DNA of 64,000 nucleotides from Desulfocapsaceae bacterium. Its GTDB lineage: Bacteria; Desulfobacterota; Desulfobulbia; Desulfobulbales; Desulfocapsaceae. The position numbers were made by a program, and so were the translations under genes. The notes beneath the pieces were generated by a model. The model worked only from the letters and a program-made list of their open reading frames with translations, ran no database searches and was not told the DNA's origin. The first letter of the stretch is position 1, and each line of letters starts with the position of its first letter. This document shows positions 9,623 to 20,215 of this stretch, piece by piece. The stretch spans positions 1 to 64,000 of the forward strand of contig JAUSAB010000072.1 of assembly GCA_030653035.1 (NCBI GenBank), read 5' to 3'.

Positions 9623-10822
9623 CTATCTTTTCTGCATGGCTTGAATCCGCAGACGCAGGCCATTAAGACGGATAAAGCCGCCGGCGTCGGCCTGATTATA
9701 GACCTGATCTTCCTCGAAAGTGGCAAAACTCTCCTGGTACAACGACTGGCCGGACTTGCGGCCGACCGGGATACAGTTCCCCTTATACAACTTCAGACGC
9801 ACGGTACCGTTCACCGTTTTCTGGGTGGCATCCATGGTGGTCTGCAGCAGTTCCCGCTCCGGTGAGAACCAGAAGCCGTTATAGATCAGTTCGGCATAGC
9901 GCGCCACCAGGGAATCCCTGATCCGCATCACCTCCCGATCCATGGTGATGGTCTCAAGGTCTCGGTGCGCCGCGCGCAGGATGGTGCCGCCCGGGGTCTC
10001 ATAGACACCATGGGACTTCATCCCCACAAAACGATTTTCCACCAGATCGAGACGGCCGATACCATTGGCCCCGCCAAGGGTGTTCAACCTCATGAACAAG
10101 GGCAGGGGATCCATCTTCACCCCGTCGACTGCCACCGGATCACCGTTTGCAAAATCAATCTCCAGATAGGTGGGAACATCCGGCGCCTTTTCCGGGGAAA
10201 CCGTCAGTTTAAACATGGCCTCATCGGGTTCATTCCACGGGTCTTCCAGGATTCCCCCCTCAAAGCTGATATGCAGAAGATTTTCATCTGAGCTGTAGGG
10301 TTTTTCTTTGGTCACCGGCACCGGGATGCTATGCTCTTTGGCATACTCCACCAGTTTCTTCCGGGAATTCAGATCCCAGATCCGCCAGGGGGCAATAATG
10401 GTCAAACTGGGATCAATCCCCAGATAGGCCAGCTCAAAACGCACCTGATCATTACCCTTGCCGGTTGCGCCGTGGCTGACTGCATCCGCGCCCTCAGCAT
10501 GGGCAATACGTACCTGCTCTTTAGCAATAATCGGCCGCGCCAGCGAGGTCCCCAGCAGATACGAGCCCTCATAGATGGCATTGGAACGAAAGGCGGGAAA
10601 GATATAGTCTTCAACAAATTCTTTCTTCAGATCAGAGATAATGACCTTTTCGGCGCCAGTGGCCAGCCCTTTGGCGCACACCGCATCCCAATCTTCTTCC
10701 TGACCCACGTCGGCGGCATAAGCGACAATAGGACACTGATATTCCTGGGACAGCCATTTCAATATCACCGAGGTATCAAGTCCGCCGGAGTATGCCAGCA
10801 CAATCTTCTTTACATCCGCCAT
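9623..10822 (-). CDS. argG: Argininosuccinate synthase
   Basis: Joins citrulline and aspartate with ATP cleavage. The N-terminal PP-loop [15 protein letters not shown] is followed by the [13 protein letters not shown] motif. The protein is about 399 residues, normal for the family. The ATG at 10822 (MADVKKIV) is preferred because GGAGG sits six bases upstream; the ATG two codons earlier abuts the ribosome site. It begins 2 bases after the argF stop. Confidence 0.97.
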   Translation of the reverse strand: MADVKKIVLAYSGGLDTSVILKWLSQEYQCPIVAYAADVGQEEDWDAVCAKGLATGAEKVIISDLKKEFVEDYIFPAFRSNAIYEGSYLLGTSLARPIIAKEQVRIAHAEGADAVSHGATGKGNDQVRFELAYLGIDPSLTIIAPWRIWDLNSRKKLVEYAKEHSIPVPVTKEKPYSSDENLLHISFEGGILEDPWNEPDEAMFKLTVSPEKAPDVPTYLEIDFANGDPVAVDGVKMDPLPLFMRLNTLGGANGIGRLDLVENRFVGMKSHGVYETPGGTILRAAHRDLETITMDREVMRIRDSLVARYAELIYNGFWFSPERELLQTTMDATQKTVNGTVRLKLYKGNCIPVGRKSGQSLYQESFATFEEDQVYNQADAGGFIRLNGLRLRIQAMQKR

Positions 10823-10824
10823 CT

Positions 10825-11739
10825 TCATCCTCCGATCAATTTCTCAAGAATCGCTTTATGCATGTGCATCTTATTTTCTGCCTGGTCAAAGGCCACGCAA
10901 CGATCTGACTCCAGAACCTCTTCCGTTATCTCTTCGCCACGATGCGCCGGTAGACAATGCAGGACAATGGCATGGCTTGGGGCCTTGGCCAAGAGGGCGG
11001 CATTGATCTGATAGCCACGGAACGCCGCCAGACGCACGTCCTCTTGGCCCTCCTGACCCATGGAAGTCCAGACATCGACATTAATCGCATCGGCCTCAGC
11101 CACGGCCTGTTCCGGGCTGTGAACCAGGACAATGGGTTTTGCCGCATTCCTGCGCCCCTTTTGCAGAATCTCGGGATCAGGGCCATACCCCTCAGGACAG
11201 GCCAGAATCAGTTCAAAACCAAGGAGTTCAGCGGCCTGAATCCAGGAATTAGCCACATTATTGCCATCACCGACCCAGGCAATCTTCAGGTTTTCAATTG
11301 CCCCCTTTTTCTCAATCACCGTCATGATATCACTGAGGATCTGGCAGGGATGATGCAGGTCAGTCAGGGCGTTGATCACAGGCACTGATGAATAGCAGGC
11401 CAGCTCATCCACCACATTCTGGCCAAACGTCCGCACCACCATACCATCAACATAACGGGCCATGACCCGGGCCATGTCTTTCAGGGGCTCAGAACGGGCC
11501 AGCTGGGTATCCCGGCCAGAAAGAAAGATCACCCGCCCACCCAGACCATACATGGCGGCCTCAAAAGAAACTCTGGTCCGCGTGGACGGTTTCTCAAAAA
11601 TCAGGCCAATAGTTTTTCCGGTAAGCTGACGATGCGCTACTCCGGCCTGACGTTCTTTTTTCAGCTCCAGGGCCCGTTCAATAAAAAAACCCAGCTCTTC
11701 CTTTGTACAATCCTGTAATGACCGCAGATGCCTTAACAT
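10825..11739 (-). CDS. argF: Ornithine carbamoyltransferase
   Basis: Makes citrulline from ornithine and carbamoyl phosphate. The carbamoyl-phosphate motif STRTRVSFE and the ornithine-side motif [10 protein letters not shown] are both intact. The length of 304 residues fits the anabolic bacterial enzyme. It lies between argD (152 bp upstream gap with no recognisable feature) and argG. Confidence 0.97.
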   Translation of the reverse strand: MLRHLRSLQDCTKEELGFFIERALELKKERQAGVAHRQLTGKTIGLIFEKPSTRTRVSFEAAMYGLGGRVIFLSGRDTQLARSEPLKDMARVMARYVDGMVVRTFGQNVVDELACYSSVPVINALTDLHHPCQILSDIMTVIEKKGAIENLKIAWVGDGNNVANSWIQAAELLGFELILACPEGYGPDPEILQKGRRNAAKPIVLVHSPEQAVAEADAINVDVWTSMGQEGQEDVRLAAFRGYQINAALLAKAPSHAIVLHCLPAHRGEEITEEVLESDRCVAFDQAENKMHMHKAILEKLIGG

Positions 11740-11891
11740 GGGAATCCATCTCTATGCCAGACAGGAAGTTCTTTTCCTGCCAAATTTGCTCTACCCCCAA
11801 GCCCAATGCTTATTTATCAAGGGAAAAGACAATATCTACAAAAAAAAAGTTGATTTGCAAAGAAATTTCCCACTCTCTGCACATTGAGCCC

Positions 11892-13091
11892 TTATATCTC
11901 CTCCAAAACCTCTGCCAAGAGCTGAATCATCTGGTCGATCTCCTCCCGGCTGACAATCAGTGGCGGTAAAAAACGCAAGGCCACATTCCCGGCAAAATTG
12001 ATCAGACAACCCTTTTCAAACATCTTGGTAACAATAGACCCGCCTTTTTCTACCCCAGCCTCGGTCAACACCAGACCCTGAATGAGTCCAAGCCCACGAA
12101 CCTCAGTCGCAAGAGCTGGAAATCTGGCAGCTAAGAGCTGTAACTGCTCGTGAAGATATTCCCCCTTGGCGCGCACTTCAGCCAGAAAACCATCCGCAAT
12201 CATTATCTTCATAGTGGCCACTGCCGCGGCCGAGGCCACCGGATTGCCGCCAAAGGTGGAGGCATGACTACCTGGGGTAAAGGCGGCAGCTATCCTGTTT
12301 GTTGTTACCATGGCCCCGATGGGCAGTCCGTTGCCAAGGGCCTTGGCAAGAGTCATAATATCCGGCACGATCCCCAGTTGCTCATAGGCAAACAAAGTTC
12401 CGGTACGCCCCATACCTGTCTGGATCTCATCAAAGATCAGCAACAAGTTATATTTATCACAGAGACGTCGCAAACCTTGCAGGTACTCGCGATCAAGAGG
12501 CCGCACCCCACCTTCTCCCTGCAAAGGCTCACAGAGAATAGCGCAAGTCTGATCGGTGATCATGGACTCAAGTACGATCAAATTACCAAAAGGGGCATGG
12601 GCAAAGCCCTCGGGCATAGGCTCAAACCCTTTTTGAAATTTGGCCTGACCGGTGGCGGCAACCGTGGCCAAGGTCCGACCATGGAATGATCCCGCCAGAG
12701 AAATAATTTCGTACCGGTTCTCTCCACCCCAAATCCGGGCCAGCTTGATGGCCGCCTCATTGGCCTCAGCCCCGCTGTTGGCAAGAAAGACCCGATCGGC
12801 AAAGGAGTGGGCTGTAAGCAGCTCGGCAAGCTCGGTCTGCGGTTCGGTATAATAGAGATTGGAGACATGCATAAGCTCGCCTGCCTGCCTGCAGATGGCC
12901 GCAGTTACTGCCGGATGGCAATGACCAAGGCCACAAACGGCAATTCCTGCCAAAAAATCAAGATATTCCTTGCCTTCAGCATCGGTCAATCGGCAGCCAA
13001 AACCCTTGACCATGGCCGCCGGATACCGGGTATAGGTTCCTATGAACACCTGATCACTCCTTGCCGCCAACTCCTTATTTGCACTTCCCAT
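11892..13091 (-). CDS. argD: Acetylornithine aminotransferase
   Basis: A PLP class III aminotransferase converting N-acetylglutamate semialdehyde to acetylornithine; homologues can also act on succinyl-diaminopimelate. The motifs ANSGAEANEAAIKLAR, LIFDEIQTGMGRTG and the PLP lysine in TLAKALGNGLPIGA are present. About 399 residues. The ATG at 13091 overlaps the argB stop by one base (TGATG) and has GGAG eight bases upstream; an upstream GTG codon is also in frame. Confidence 0.95.
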   Translation of the reverse strand: MGSANKELAARSDQVFIGTYTRYPAAMVKGFGCRLTDAEGKEYLDFLAGIAVCGLGHCHPAVTAAICRQAGELMHVSNLYYTEPQTELAELLTAHSFADRVFLANSGAEANEAAIKLARIWGGENRYEIISLAGSFHGRTLATVAATGQAKFQKGFEPMPEGFAHAPFGNLIVLESMITDQTCAILCEPLQGEGGVRPLDREYLQGLRRLCDKYNLLLIFDEIQTGMGRTGTLFAYEQLGIVPDIMTLAKALGNGLPIGAMVTTNRIAAAFTPGSHASTFGGNPVASAAAVATMKIMIADGFLAEVRAKGEYLHEQLQLLAARFPALATEVRGLGLIQGLVLTEAGVEKGGSIVTKMFEKGCLINFAGNVALRFLPPLIVSREEIDQMIQLLAEVLEEI

Positions 13092-13990
13092 CACACAATC
13101 TCCGTCCCGACACCCTCATGGGTAAACATCTCCAGCAAAATGGCATGCTCAACTCGGCCATCAATAATATGAGCCTTGGTAACTCCATGTGCCAGTGCGT
13201 CTCCACAACAGCGCACCTTGGGAATCATGCCGCCAACAATGGTCTCGTTATCGATCAGAAACTCAATCTCCGCGCTGAGCAGGGAATGGATAAGCTCCCC
13301 CTGACGATCCTTAACTCCCGCCACATCTGTAAGCAGGATCAACTTGGCCGCCTTTAATTCGGCAGCGATTGCCCCAGCCACAAGATCGGCATTAATATTA
13401 AAGGCAGCTCCATCCGCACCCACACCCACCGGGGCGATCACCGGAATAAAATCATCTCGCTCCAAGGTCCTGAGAACCTCGGCATTGATGCGCGTCACCC
13501 GGCCCACCCGGCCCAGATCTATGAGTTCGGGCGGCGCATTTTCCAGAGCAGCTGCATCAGCCTTCTTGCTGACCTGGAGCTTTTCAGCACACACCAGATC
13601 ACCATCCCGTCCGGAAAGACCAACGGCCCTGCCGCCGCAATGATTGATATTGCCGACAATCTCCTTATTAACCTTGCCCACCAGTACCATCTCCACCACA
13701 TCCATGGTCTCACCATCAGTTACCCGCATACCTTGGACATAACTGGGCTTGATCTGCAAGCGATCCAGCAGAAGATTGATCTGCGGCCCACCGCCATGAA
13801 CGATCACGGGATTGATACCGATATGTTTCATCAGGATCACATCAAGGGCAAACTGTTTTTTGAGATTTTCATCAACCATGGCATGACCACCATACTTGAT
13901 CACCACCGTCTTATGACGAAACGTCTGCATATAGGGTAAAGACTCGATGAGCACCTTGGCCCGCTCAATGCTTTCTTTCATTGTTTCCAT
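13091..13990 (-). CDS. argB: Acetylglutamate kinase
   Basis: Phosphorylates N-acetylglutamate and is the usual arginine-feedback point. It shows [20 protein letters not shown] and the C-terminal [14 protein letters not shown] motifs of the amino-acid kinase family. 299 residues. An ATG three codons in (13981) has the better ribosome site (AGGATGG) and may be the true start. It is the first gene of the arg-lys block; the presence of the N-terminal helix typical of arginine-sensitive enzymes was not verified. Confidence 0.95.
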   Translation of the reverse strand: METMKESIERAKVLIESLPYMQTFRHKTVVIKYGGHAMVDENLKKQFALDVILMKHIGINPVIVHGGGPQINLLLDRLQIKPSYVQGMRVTDGETMDVVEMVLVGKVNKEIVGNINHCGGRAVGLSGRDGDLVCAEKLQVSKKADAAALENAPPELIDLGRVGRVTRINAEVLRTLERDDFIPVIAPVGVGADGAAFNINADLVAGAIAAELKAAKLILLTDVAGVKDRQGELIHSLLSAEIEFLIDNETIVGGMIPKVRCCGDALAHGVTKAHIIDGRVEHAILLEMFTHEGVGTEIV

Positions 13991-14048
13991 CCTGTATTTG
14001 TAAAAACGCTACACCAATTATCAATACATCATTAACTGGTTATGAGAC

Positions 14049-14513
14049 TTAAAAGCCCCACAGCAATGATGCTTCGATCCATCCTTCCAGTCCAGATTCA
14101 TGCTTAACTTTAACCCACCCTTTCTCTTGTCTTTGTTTTTCAAAGACCACACCATAATACGCTTGACCAATGACATCATATTTAGCCCCAGGGCCACGAC
14201 GTATGCTGATTTTTTTATTTTTCCCTTTGTTCACTTTGACAATGGCATGGGGTTCTTTGTTCAGCATTGAAGCGTTTATCCACCCACTATCTTTCTCAAA
14301 ATCCTGGATCTTGAGCCATTTCCCTTTTTGAGAGAGAATTTTTACCGGGAAGCCATTCCCATACTCCCACTTCACACTATAATTTTCACCTGGGCCGGTT
14401 CGCAGATCAACCTTTTCACCGTTTGTACTTCTCATTTCTGCAAATGAAGATGTACAGACAAGGAAAACAAGGATACTTGTCATGAAAACTGTAGATTTTA
14501 TTGGGGCTAACAT
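14049..14513 (-). CDS. Secreted bacterial SH3-domain protein
   Basis: A 154-residue exported protein with a signal sequence (about residues 1-26, ending SSFA) and two tandem bacterial SH3 modules. The first contains VDLRTGPGENYSVKWEYGNG and the second ISIRRGPGAKYDVIGQAYYG, each followed by a W-x-K-V/I strand. Such modules bind peptidoglycan. The ATG at 14513 gives a proper signal peptide and overlaps the end of the upstream polyferredoxin gene by 7 bases. A function beyond envelope binding cannot be assigned. Confidence 0.8.
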   Translation of the reverse strand: MLAPIKSTVFMTSILVFLVCTSSFAEMRSTNGEKVDLRTGPGENYSVKWEYGNGFPVKILSQKGKWLKIQDFEKDSGWINASMLNKEPHAIVKVNKGKNKKISIRRGPGAKYDVIGQAYYGVVFEKQRQEKGWVKVKHESGLEGWIEASLLWGF

Positions 14514-15409
14514 TGCTCTATTTTGAGACTTCTTGGTTTTTTGGGAGACAGCGAAAAGGGCAGCCCCGCACATTGAAGAGAGATGGCCTCAAACCGACAG
14601 GCCTCAGTCATACAACGCATACACAGAATGCACTCAGCGCTATTCACGTTTTTATTGAATTGTATATCCATGGGGCACACCTGCAGACAGACCCCACAAT
14701 CAGTGCAATGCTGTTTATTAAGATGAAGTTGAAACAAACTGATTTTATTGAACATTCCGTAAAAAGCACCCAATGGGCAGGTAGTTTTACAGAATGGACG
14801 GCTGGAGAAAAGACTCCAGATAAGAAACCAAAACATCCAAAAAAGTTTATTATAAAACAGATATCCTAGAGTTGCCCGGAGATCGGGTTGAAGCACGAGC
14901 ATGGGAATACCTGCTTCTATGGTGCCCGCTGGACAAAGAAATTTACAAAACCAAGGTTTACCCATTCCCCATTGATCCGTGAATATCAACGGAAAAAGGA
15001 TAACAAAAAAGAGTAACATAACATATTTAATATATCTTAAAACTCGTGGTACTTGAAATTTTCTCCAGGTAGGAATTTTGTAAAGCAACTCTTGCAAAAG
15101 ACCAAAGGGACAAAGCCAACCACAAGTGAATCTCCCTGTCAATGCTGCTATTATACCAATACTTCCAAATACATATGAGCCAAAATAATAGGAACCTGTT
15201 TCAATTGAGAAGCGCACTCCCAACAACAACTGTTGAATGGCACCAAGGGGGCAGTAAGTGGTTGACGCTGGACAGGAGTAACAATTTAAACCTGGTGAAC
15301 AGAGTGTTTTTAATGGCCCCTGATATATATTTTTAGTCCATGGAAAGAGGAAATATCCATTGCTGATTAACGTAAAGATGAGTTGTAAAAATTTTCTAAT
15401 AGTTTCCAT
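14507..15409 (-). CDS. NapH/CcoG-type membrane polyferredoxin (4Fe-4S)
   Basis: A 300-residue membrane iron-sulfur protein. It has about five hydrophobic segments, membrane-embedded cysteine motifs of the NapH family (CGWLCPFG and CKTTCPLG), and a C-terminal pair of 4Fe-4S clusters (CTDCGVCLQVCP and CILCMRCMTEAC). Such proteins pass electrons between quinol and periplasmic or cytoplasmic carriers. An extra Cys group, CSPGLNCYSCPASTTYCP, lies near the N-terminus. No reductase subunit is adjacent, so its electron partner is unknown. Confidence 0.85.
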   Translation of the reverse strand: METIRKFLQLIFTLISNGYFLFPWTKNIYQGPLKTLCSPGLNCYSCPASTTYCPLGAIQQLLLGVRFSIETGSYYFGSYVFGSIGIIAALTGRFTCGWLCPFGLLQELLYKIPTWRKFQVPRVLRYIKYVMLLFFVILFPLIFTDQWGMGKPWFCKFLCPAGTIEAGIPMLVLQPDLRATLGYLFYNKLFWMFWFLIWSLFSSRPFCKTTCPLGAFYGMFNKISLFQLHLNKQHCTDCGVCLQVCPMDIQFNKNVNSAECILCMRCMTEACRFEAISLQCAGLPFSLSPKKPRSLKIEQC

Positions 15410-15621
15410 GCGATTATTACAACTTGAGACATTGCAAAAAATGGTGAATAATTTTTATATCTTGCAAGACAATCAACGATCAACCTATGCCTATACAATC
15501 CAGACAGATATTCCAGGATTGTTCCAAAACTCTCTGTGGCTCATTCGTGGCAATTCCAACCATAAAGAGAATAAGAAAAAGCGTGAGCGGGATGAAACGA
15601 ACCAATATTTTGGAATATTTT

Positions 15622-15948
15622 TTAGTCATGATTGGTTATTAATTCCGACTCGGCAGATCTGCCGATAACAGACTGAATCTTGTCTCCAATTTTTATCTTC
15701 TTATCTCTACGATCATCAATAGTGATTTGAGTTACCACCCTTACAGCTCCTTCTTCAAAAGGGGTTTCATAGAGAGCTATAACCAGTTGCAGCAGTTCTG
15801 TCGCCTCGCCCTCAATTAACGTGCCCATATCATTAAGCACAAAGGTGGCACCCATAGCTGACAGACGTTTCTGGATACTTAAAATGTAATCACCAAGATT
15901 GGGCGTTGGGGTGCCTATTGGTATTATAGTGAGTTGTAATATAGCCAT
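15622..15948 (-). CDS. MTH1187/YkoF-like thiamine-binding protein
   Basis: A roughly 108-residue protein of the MTH1187 (DUF77) family, with the typical IPIGT, NDMGTLIEGE and RVVTQITIDDRRD segments. Family structures suggest binding of thiamine-like ligands in a ferredoxin-like fold. The ATG at 15948 is chosen; an in-frame TTG six codons upstream would touch the parB stop. It is the last gene of a parA-parB transcript, with no obvious functional link. Confidence 0.85.
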   Translation of the reverse strand: MAILQLTIIPIGTPTPNLGDYILSIQKRLSAMGATFVLNDMGTLIEGEATELLQLVIALYETPFEEGAVRVVTQITIDDRRDKKIKIGDKIQSVIGRSAESELITNHD

Positions 15949-15962
15949 TATTTTGTATTTTT

Positions 15963-16844
15963 TCAAATAGTTGTTTGTTTGGAGACGATTAAGTCAACCA
16001 CCCTTTCCAGATCATCCAACGAATAATAGTCAATTTCAATCTTACCGCGACTTCCATTTTGGGAAATGGCTACCTTTGATTGCAAGATGTTAGTGAGCTT
16101 ATCTGTCAAGGTTGCACAATAAGACTGTGGAATTTCAGCAAGATGCCCCCCTTGCTTAGCTATTATTGATGCCTTTCCAGTCCCAGTTGTTTTTTGGATA
16201 CTCTTCTCTGTTTGTCGTACAGAGAGGTTTTTTCGGATAATTTGGTTCCGCAGCTCTTGCAATTCAGAAGGGCTGTCAAGAATTCGCAAGAGAACTCTTG
16301 CGTGTCCCTCGGTCAAACTTCCTTGTTCCAAATCATTTTTAATGTACGGAGGAAGTTGGAGCAATCTCAATATATTTGTTATTGTTGAGCGTTTTTTTCC
16401 AACCCTTTGTGCTGCCTGTTCCTGAGTGTAATTAAATTTTTCTATAAGTTTATTATAGGCTTCTGCTTCTTCAATAACATTCAGGTCTTTTCGTTGAATG
16501 TTCTCAATAAGTGCCAATTCCAACAAAGAGTCATCGCTTTCAACAGTACGGATGACAACTGGCACTTTTTTTAATCCTGCCCGTTGCGACGCCCTTAGTC
16601 TTCGCTCACCAGCAATAAGTTGATACGATCCATCTGATTGCGTTGTTACGATAAGAGGTTGAATAACTCCATGTTCTGTAATTGATTGCGTGAGTTCATC
16701 CAACCCTTCCTCAGAAAAATAATGCCTTGGTTGATGTTGATTGGGGACAATTTTTTCAATATCACACTCAAAATACTTTTCATCCTCTTCATCTGCAAAA
16801 AGGAGCCCGACACCCTGTCCTAAGCCAGTTTTTTTTACTGACAT
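15963..16844 (-). CDS. parB: Chromosome-partitioning protein ParB
   Basis: A 293-residue CTP-dependent DNA clamp that loads at parS. It has the N-terminal ParB/Noc domain with motif QPRHYFSEEGLDELTQSI, the GERRLRASQRAG CTP-binding motif (about residues 75-86), the KRSTITNILRLLQLP helix-turn-helix (about 150-165) and a C-terminal dimerisation region. It starts 2 bases after parA. One parS-like site lies about 1.5 kb upstream, supporting a chromosomal role. Confidence 0.96.
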   Translation of the reverse strand: MSVKKTGLGQGVGLLFADEEDEKYFECDIEKIVPNQHQPRHYFSEEGLDELTQSITEHGVIQPLIVTTQSDGSYQLIAGERRLRASQRAGLKKVPVVIRTVESDDSLLELALIENIQRKDLNVIEEAEAYNKLIEKFNYTQEQAAQRVGKKRSTITNILRLLQLPPYIKNDLEQGSLTEGHARVLLRILDSPSELQELRNQIIRKNLSVRQTEKSIQKTTGTGKASIIAKQGGHLAEIPQSYCATLTDKLTNILQSKVAISQNGSRGKIEIDYYSLDDLERVVDLIVSKQTTI

Positions 16845-16846
16845 AA

Positions 16847-17629
16847 TTATGACCTCTGCTGTTTAAGAAATTCACTGGCCAGGTTCATATAAGCCGTCGC
16901 CCCACTTGAACGGATATCGTATTCAAGAATGGTTTGACCATGACTTGGACATTCACTGAGCCGGACATTTCGAGGAATCACAGTCTTAAAAACCTGATTG
17001 CCAAAGTGTTTGGCGACCTCATCTGCAACCTGATAAGTCAGTTTGTTGCGTTTATCGTACATAGTAAGCAAAAGACCTTCAATAAAAAGCTCTTTATTGA
17101 AGACTTTTTTGACAGAGCGGATGGTTTTAACAAGCTGATCAAGGCCCTCCAGGGCATAGTATTCACATTGCAATGGAATGAGCACGGAATGTGCGGCTGT
17201 CAAGCCATTGACGGTGAGCAAGCCTAGCGATGGCGGACAATCAATCAAGATATAGTCAAAGTCGTCACTGACTGTCAAAAGCAGTTTCTGTAAACTGAAC
17301 TCCCTCTTTTCCATGGAGACAAGCTCTATCTCAGCAGCCACAAGGTCTATATTTGAAGGCGCAAGGGACAGATTGCTCACCTTTGTCTTTACAAGGATAT
17401 CAGACAAGGGAACTCCTCCGGTATAGCTATGATAGAGGTGCCGCTCAAGAGATCTCGCATGTACCCCCAATCCACTTGAGGCATTACCCTGGGGATCCGA
17501 ATCGACAAGAAGCACTCTTTTTCTCTTTTTAGCCAATGCCGCCGCCAAATTTACCGCCGAAGTTGTTTTCCCCACACCTCCTTTTTGATTAGCAATCGCG
17601 ATTACTTTGGCCTTATTTTTTTGTTTCAT
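16847..17629 (-). CDS. parA: Chromosome-partitioning ATPase ParA (Soj)
   Basis: A deviant Walker-type ATPase that moves ParB-parS complexes along the nucleoid. The Walker motif KGGVGKTTSAVNLA is near residue 15, and the DYILIDCPPSLG and DSDPQGNASSGLG motifs follow. The ATG at 17629 is chosen because TCGGAGG lies five bases upstream; a longer in-frame reading would add 30 non-conserved residues. About 260 residues, typical of chromosomal Soj/ParA without an N-terminal repressor domain. Confidence 0.96.
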   Translation of the reverse strand: MKQKNKAKVIAIANQKGGVGKTTSAVNLAAALAKKRKRVLLVDSDPQGNASSGLGVHARSLERHLYHSYTGGVPLSDILVKTKVSNLSLAPSNIDLVAAEIELVSMEKREFSLQKLLLTVSDDFDYILIDCPPSLGLLTVNGLTAAHSVLIPLQCEYYALEGLDQLVKTIRSVKKVFNKELFIEGLLLTMYDKRNKLTYQVADEVAKHFGNQVFKTVIPRNVRLSECPSHGQTILEYDIRSSGATAYMNLASEFLKQQRS

Positions 17630-18566
17630 TTTTCCTCCGAGGCCTTTGCACAACCTCCTGCTATTATGATCTACCATTAACCCCACTGTAGGTTTCACCC
17701 ATTGATTAAAAATCAACAAAATTTTCTCGCATCACACCATGTGTGGCTATTACCGAAATACTCTGCTCGCTCAAAAAAAAGCAACAACTCGCCGCATTCG
17801 CAGAAGACATCCATAAAAAAGTGATCCACCACGGGTCCGCGCCCCCAAAGGAACCACAATGATGCCGAAAACACCACGTAAACCCTGGACGCCAACACGA
17901 CCATCGAGACACAAAGTGTGTTTGACAGAAATGGAGAAACAAATCCACCTTAAACCCAATGAGATAGAATTACAACCTGATCACACACATGAAGAGAAGT
18001 TATTAGGTTTATCCCGAAAACCGAGACAGAAGACAGGACAGAAAAGAAACTGCCAGAGTTGAATTTCTTGCAAATCAACCAACAATACAAGCGCCAGCGA
18101 CACAACCAAACAACCCTTGCCACACTAACAGCAAACACAAGACTCGGCGCACACAGAATCAAGCTACTTTGGCCCAAACCCAGAACCATCTCCGGCAACC
18201 CTCCCCTAAGGCAACTGACCCCCGCAGGCCTCACCTTCCTTTTTTTCAACACTATATATCGAGAGCCATCTCTGCTCATTCTCTCTTGCACTCAATGTTT
18301 CACGTGAAACTATTTTTGCTTGACTGGCCCAAGCCGAATAACACTAATCGACAATTAACAGTCAAAAAACTTTTTTTCATTTATAATTTTCACAAACACA
18401 TCCTCCGCTGAACAACAGAGCATCAAGAGAACCAATTGATATATGCTTGCGATATGCATATCACCCTCGAATCTTTCGAGAGCACCACTTGAGCATCGTT
18501 ACGCGGAGTGCAGTTTCATATTTTACCTATAAGATCAGTAGGTTAGCGCTGGCCTTGAGAAAGCAT
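17630..18566. other. 0.94-kb non-coding region upstream of parA containing parS
   Basis: No convincing reading frame on either strand: all short frames lack family features. The stretch contains one parS-like site, a 12-bp perfect palindrome GATATGCATATC near 18450, several A/T-rich runs (18360-18400) and a couple of 7-of-9 matches to the DnaA box (near 17821 and 18010), which is not enough to call an origin. The parA promoter must lie in its left part. Confidence 0.6.
18296..18311. promoter_or_regulatory. parS centromere-like site
   Basis: TGTTTCACGTGAAACT matches the bacterial consensus TGTTTCACGTGAAACA at 15 of 16 positions, including the full central palindrome GTTTCACGTGAAAC. It lies upstream of parA-parB, where ParB would load. 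A chance match of this quality in 64 kb is very unlikely. Confidence 0.92.
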
Positions 18567-20177
18567 CTATTCAAGCTTCATCTTTGATGTTCGCAACAAG
18601 GCCATTTCCACAGAAGAATCGCATCCATGATCTCCGCCCCCCTTTTGCATGAGAGCAAGCACTCGACTGGCAAGCACCTTCCCAAGTTGCACTCCCTCCT
18701 GGTCAAACGAGTTGATATTCCAGCAGAAGCCCTGGAAAACGATTTTGGCCTCATACAGTGCAAGAAGTGCCCCCATGGCCTTGGGAGTCAGCCTGTCGGC
18801 AAGCAGAATCAAGTTGGGACGATTTCCAGTGAACCTCTTGTTCGGATTCTCATTATCCTGACCCCTGGCCATGGCTAGAGACTGGGCCAAAAGATTCGCC
18901 ACAAGTTTCTGTTGGGACGAACTCCCTTCAATTTCAAGATCCTCACAGTACTGACTCTGGCGAAAACCAATGAATTCAACCGGCACAATTTCCGTACCCT
19001 GATGCAGCAATTGATAAAATGCGTGCTGGCCATTTGTCCCTGGCTCACCCCAGAGGATCGGGCCGGTCATAAGATGCACAGACTCTCCATATCGCGATAC
19101 AGACTTGCCATTGGATTCCATATCGCACTGTTGAAGGTGGGCGGCAAATCTATGCAAGGCCTGACTGTAAGATAGGACGGCGACAGTCGAGGCCCCGAGA
19201 AAATTATGGTTCCAGACCCCTAACATCGCCAGTAAGAGAGGAAGATTCTGCCGCAGTTTTGGCTCTTCAGCTGCCTCATCCATCAATGAGGCGCCTTCAA
19301 GAAACTCGAGCACCAACTCATATCCCAAGGCAAAACCGAGCATGACAACTCCAACCATTGAGGTTAGGCTGTATCGGCCACCGATAGAATCAAACATATA
19401 AAAAGAGCGGAGATACCTGGTCGGATTATCCATGGGACTCCCCTTACCGGTCACCGCAAGACAGTGCCGATCAGGATCAAGCCCCTGGGCTTCATAGGCC
19501 CTTCTAATCAAAGCCTCATTGGTCAAGGTTTCGAGAGTGGTGCCGCTCTTGGACACCACATTAACAAGGGTTGTAGCCAGATTTACCCGGCGCAGTACGG
19601 CCGCGGCATCATCAGGGTCAACGTTGGAGACAAAAAAGACCTTCCGCGCAGGCCTCCCATAAGCACGCAAGGCCTCATACACCGAACGCGGGCCAAGATC
19701 TGAACCGCCGATACCCACATGGATCATGGTGTCGAAAGGATGCCCTTGCGAATTCACCAAGGTGCCATTGTCCAGCTCATCAAGAAAGGCCTTCAGCCGG
19801 GCAATCTCACTTCTGGCCTGCCCGGACGTGATTGGCTCTACTGGATTCTCGGTAAACAGATCTCGACAGGCAGTGTGCAGGACCTGACGTTCCTCAGAGG
19901 GAAAGCCATGAATACGATTCATAACCGCACCCCGACGCATCTGCCGAAACTGCTCAATCAATTTACACTGATCGGCCAACTCCTGCAGCCCAGCCAAGAC
20001 CTCATCATTCACCCGCTGTGTGGCATAGAGCAGATCAATCCCTGCCACGGAACAGCAATATTGCCGCATTCTTGCAGGGCTCAACGCCTCAAGGCCAGTT
20101 AGATCAAAAGGCTGTTGTGCCAACCTCACAAGAGGCTGATATACGGGTACATCTGTCAACGCCTGCCATTTATCCAT
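18567..20177 (-). CDS. pgi: Glucose-6-phosphate isomerase
   Basis: Interconverts glucose-6-phosphate and fructose-6-phosphate. The 536-residue protein carries the family motifs VGIGGSDLGPRSVYEAL, VVSKSGTTLETLTNEALIRRAY, and the C-terminal INSFDQEGVQLGK segment containing the conserved Gln/Glu region. It is of the long bacterial type. It is separated by 38 bp from rpe and shares its strand, so the two sugar-phosphate genes may be co-transcribed. Confidence 0.95.
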   Translation of the reverse strand: MDKWQALTDVPVYQPLVRLAQQPFDLTGLEALSPARMRQYCCSVAGIDLLYATQRVNDEVLAGLQELADQCKLIEQFRQMRRGAVMNRIHGFPSEERQVLHTACRDLFTENPVEPITSGQARSEIARLKAFLDELDNGTLVNSQGHPFDTMIHVGIGGSDLGPRSVYEALRAYGRPARKVFFVSNVDPDDAAAVLRRVNLATTLVNVVSKSGTTLETLTNEALIRRAYEAQGLDPDRHCLAVTGKGSPMDNPTRYLRSFYMFDSIGGRYSLTSMVGVVMLGFALGYELVLEFLEGASLMDEAAEEPKLRQNLPLLLAMLGVWNHNFLGASTVAVLSYSQALHRFAAHLQQCDMESNGKSVSRYGESVHLMTGPILWGEPGTNGQHAFYQLLHQGTEIVPVEFIGFRQSQYCEDLEIEGSSSQQKLVANLLAQSLAMARGQDNENPNKRFTGNRPNLILLADRLTPKAMGALLALYEAKIVFQGFCWNINSFDQEGVQLGKVLASRVLALMQKGGGDHGCDSSVEMALLRTSKMKLE

Positions 20178-20215
20178 CGCTCACCTCATTCATACGGGGA
20201 TATTGTGCCAGCTTC

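Noticed and set aside
15360-15621. Small plus-strand gene in the interval between the polyferredoxin and thiamine-binding genes
   Set aside because: The open frame overlaps the polyferredoxin start, has no ribosome site and no family-like pattern.
17720-18560. A replication origin in the gap beside parA
   Set aside because: Only two weak DnaA-box-like matches were seen and no cluster or 13-mer repeats; not enough to call an origin.
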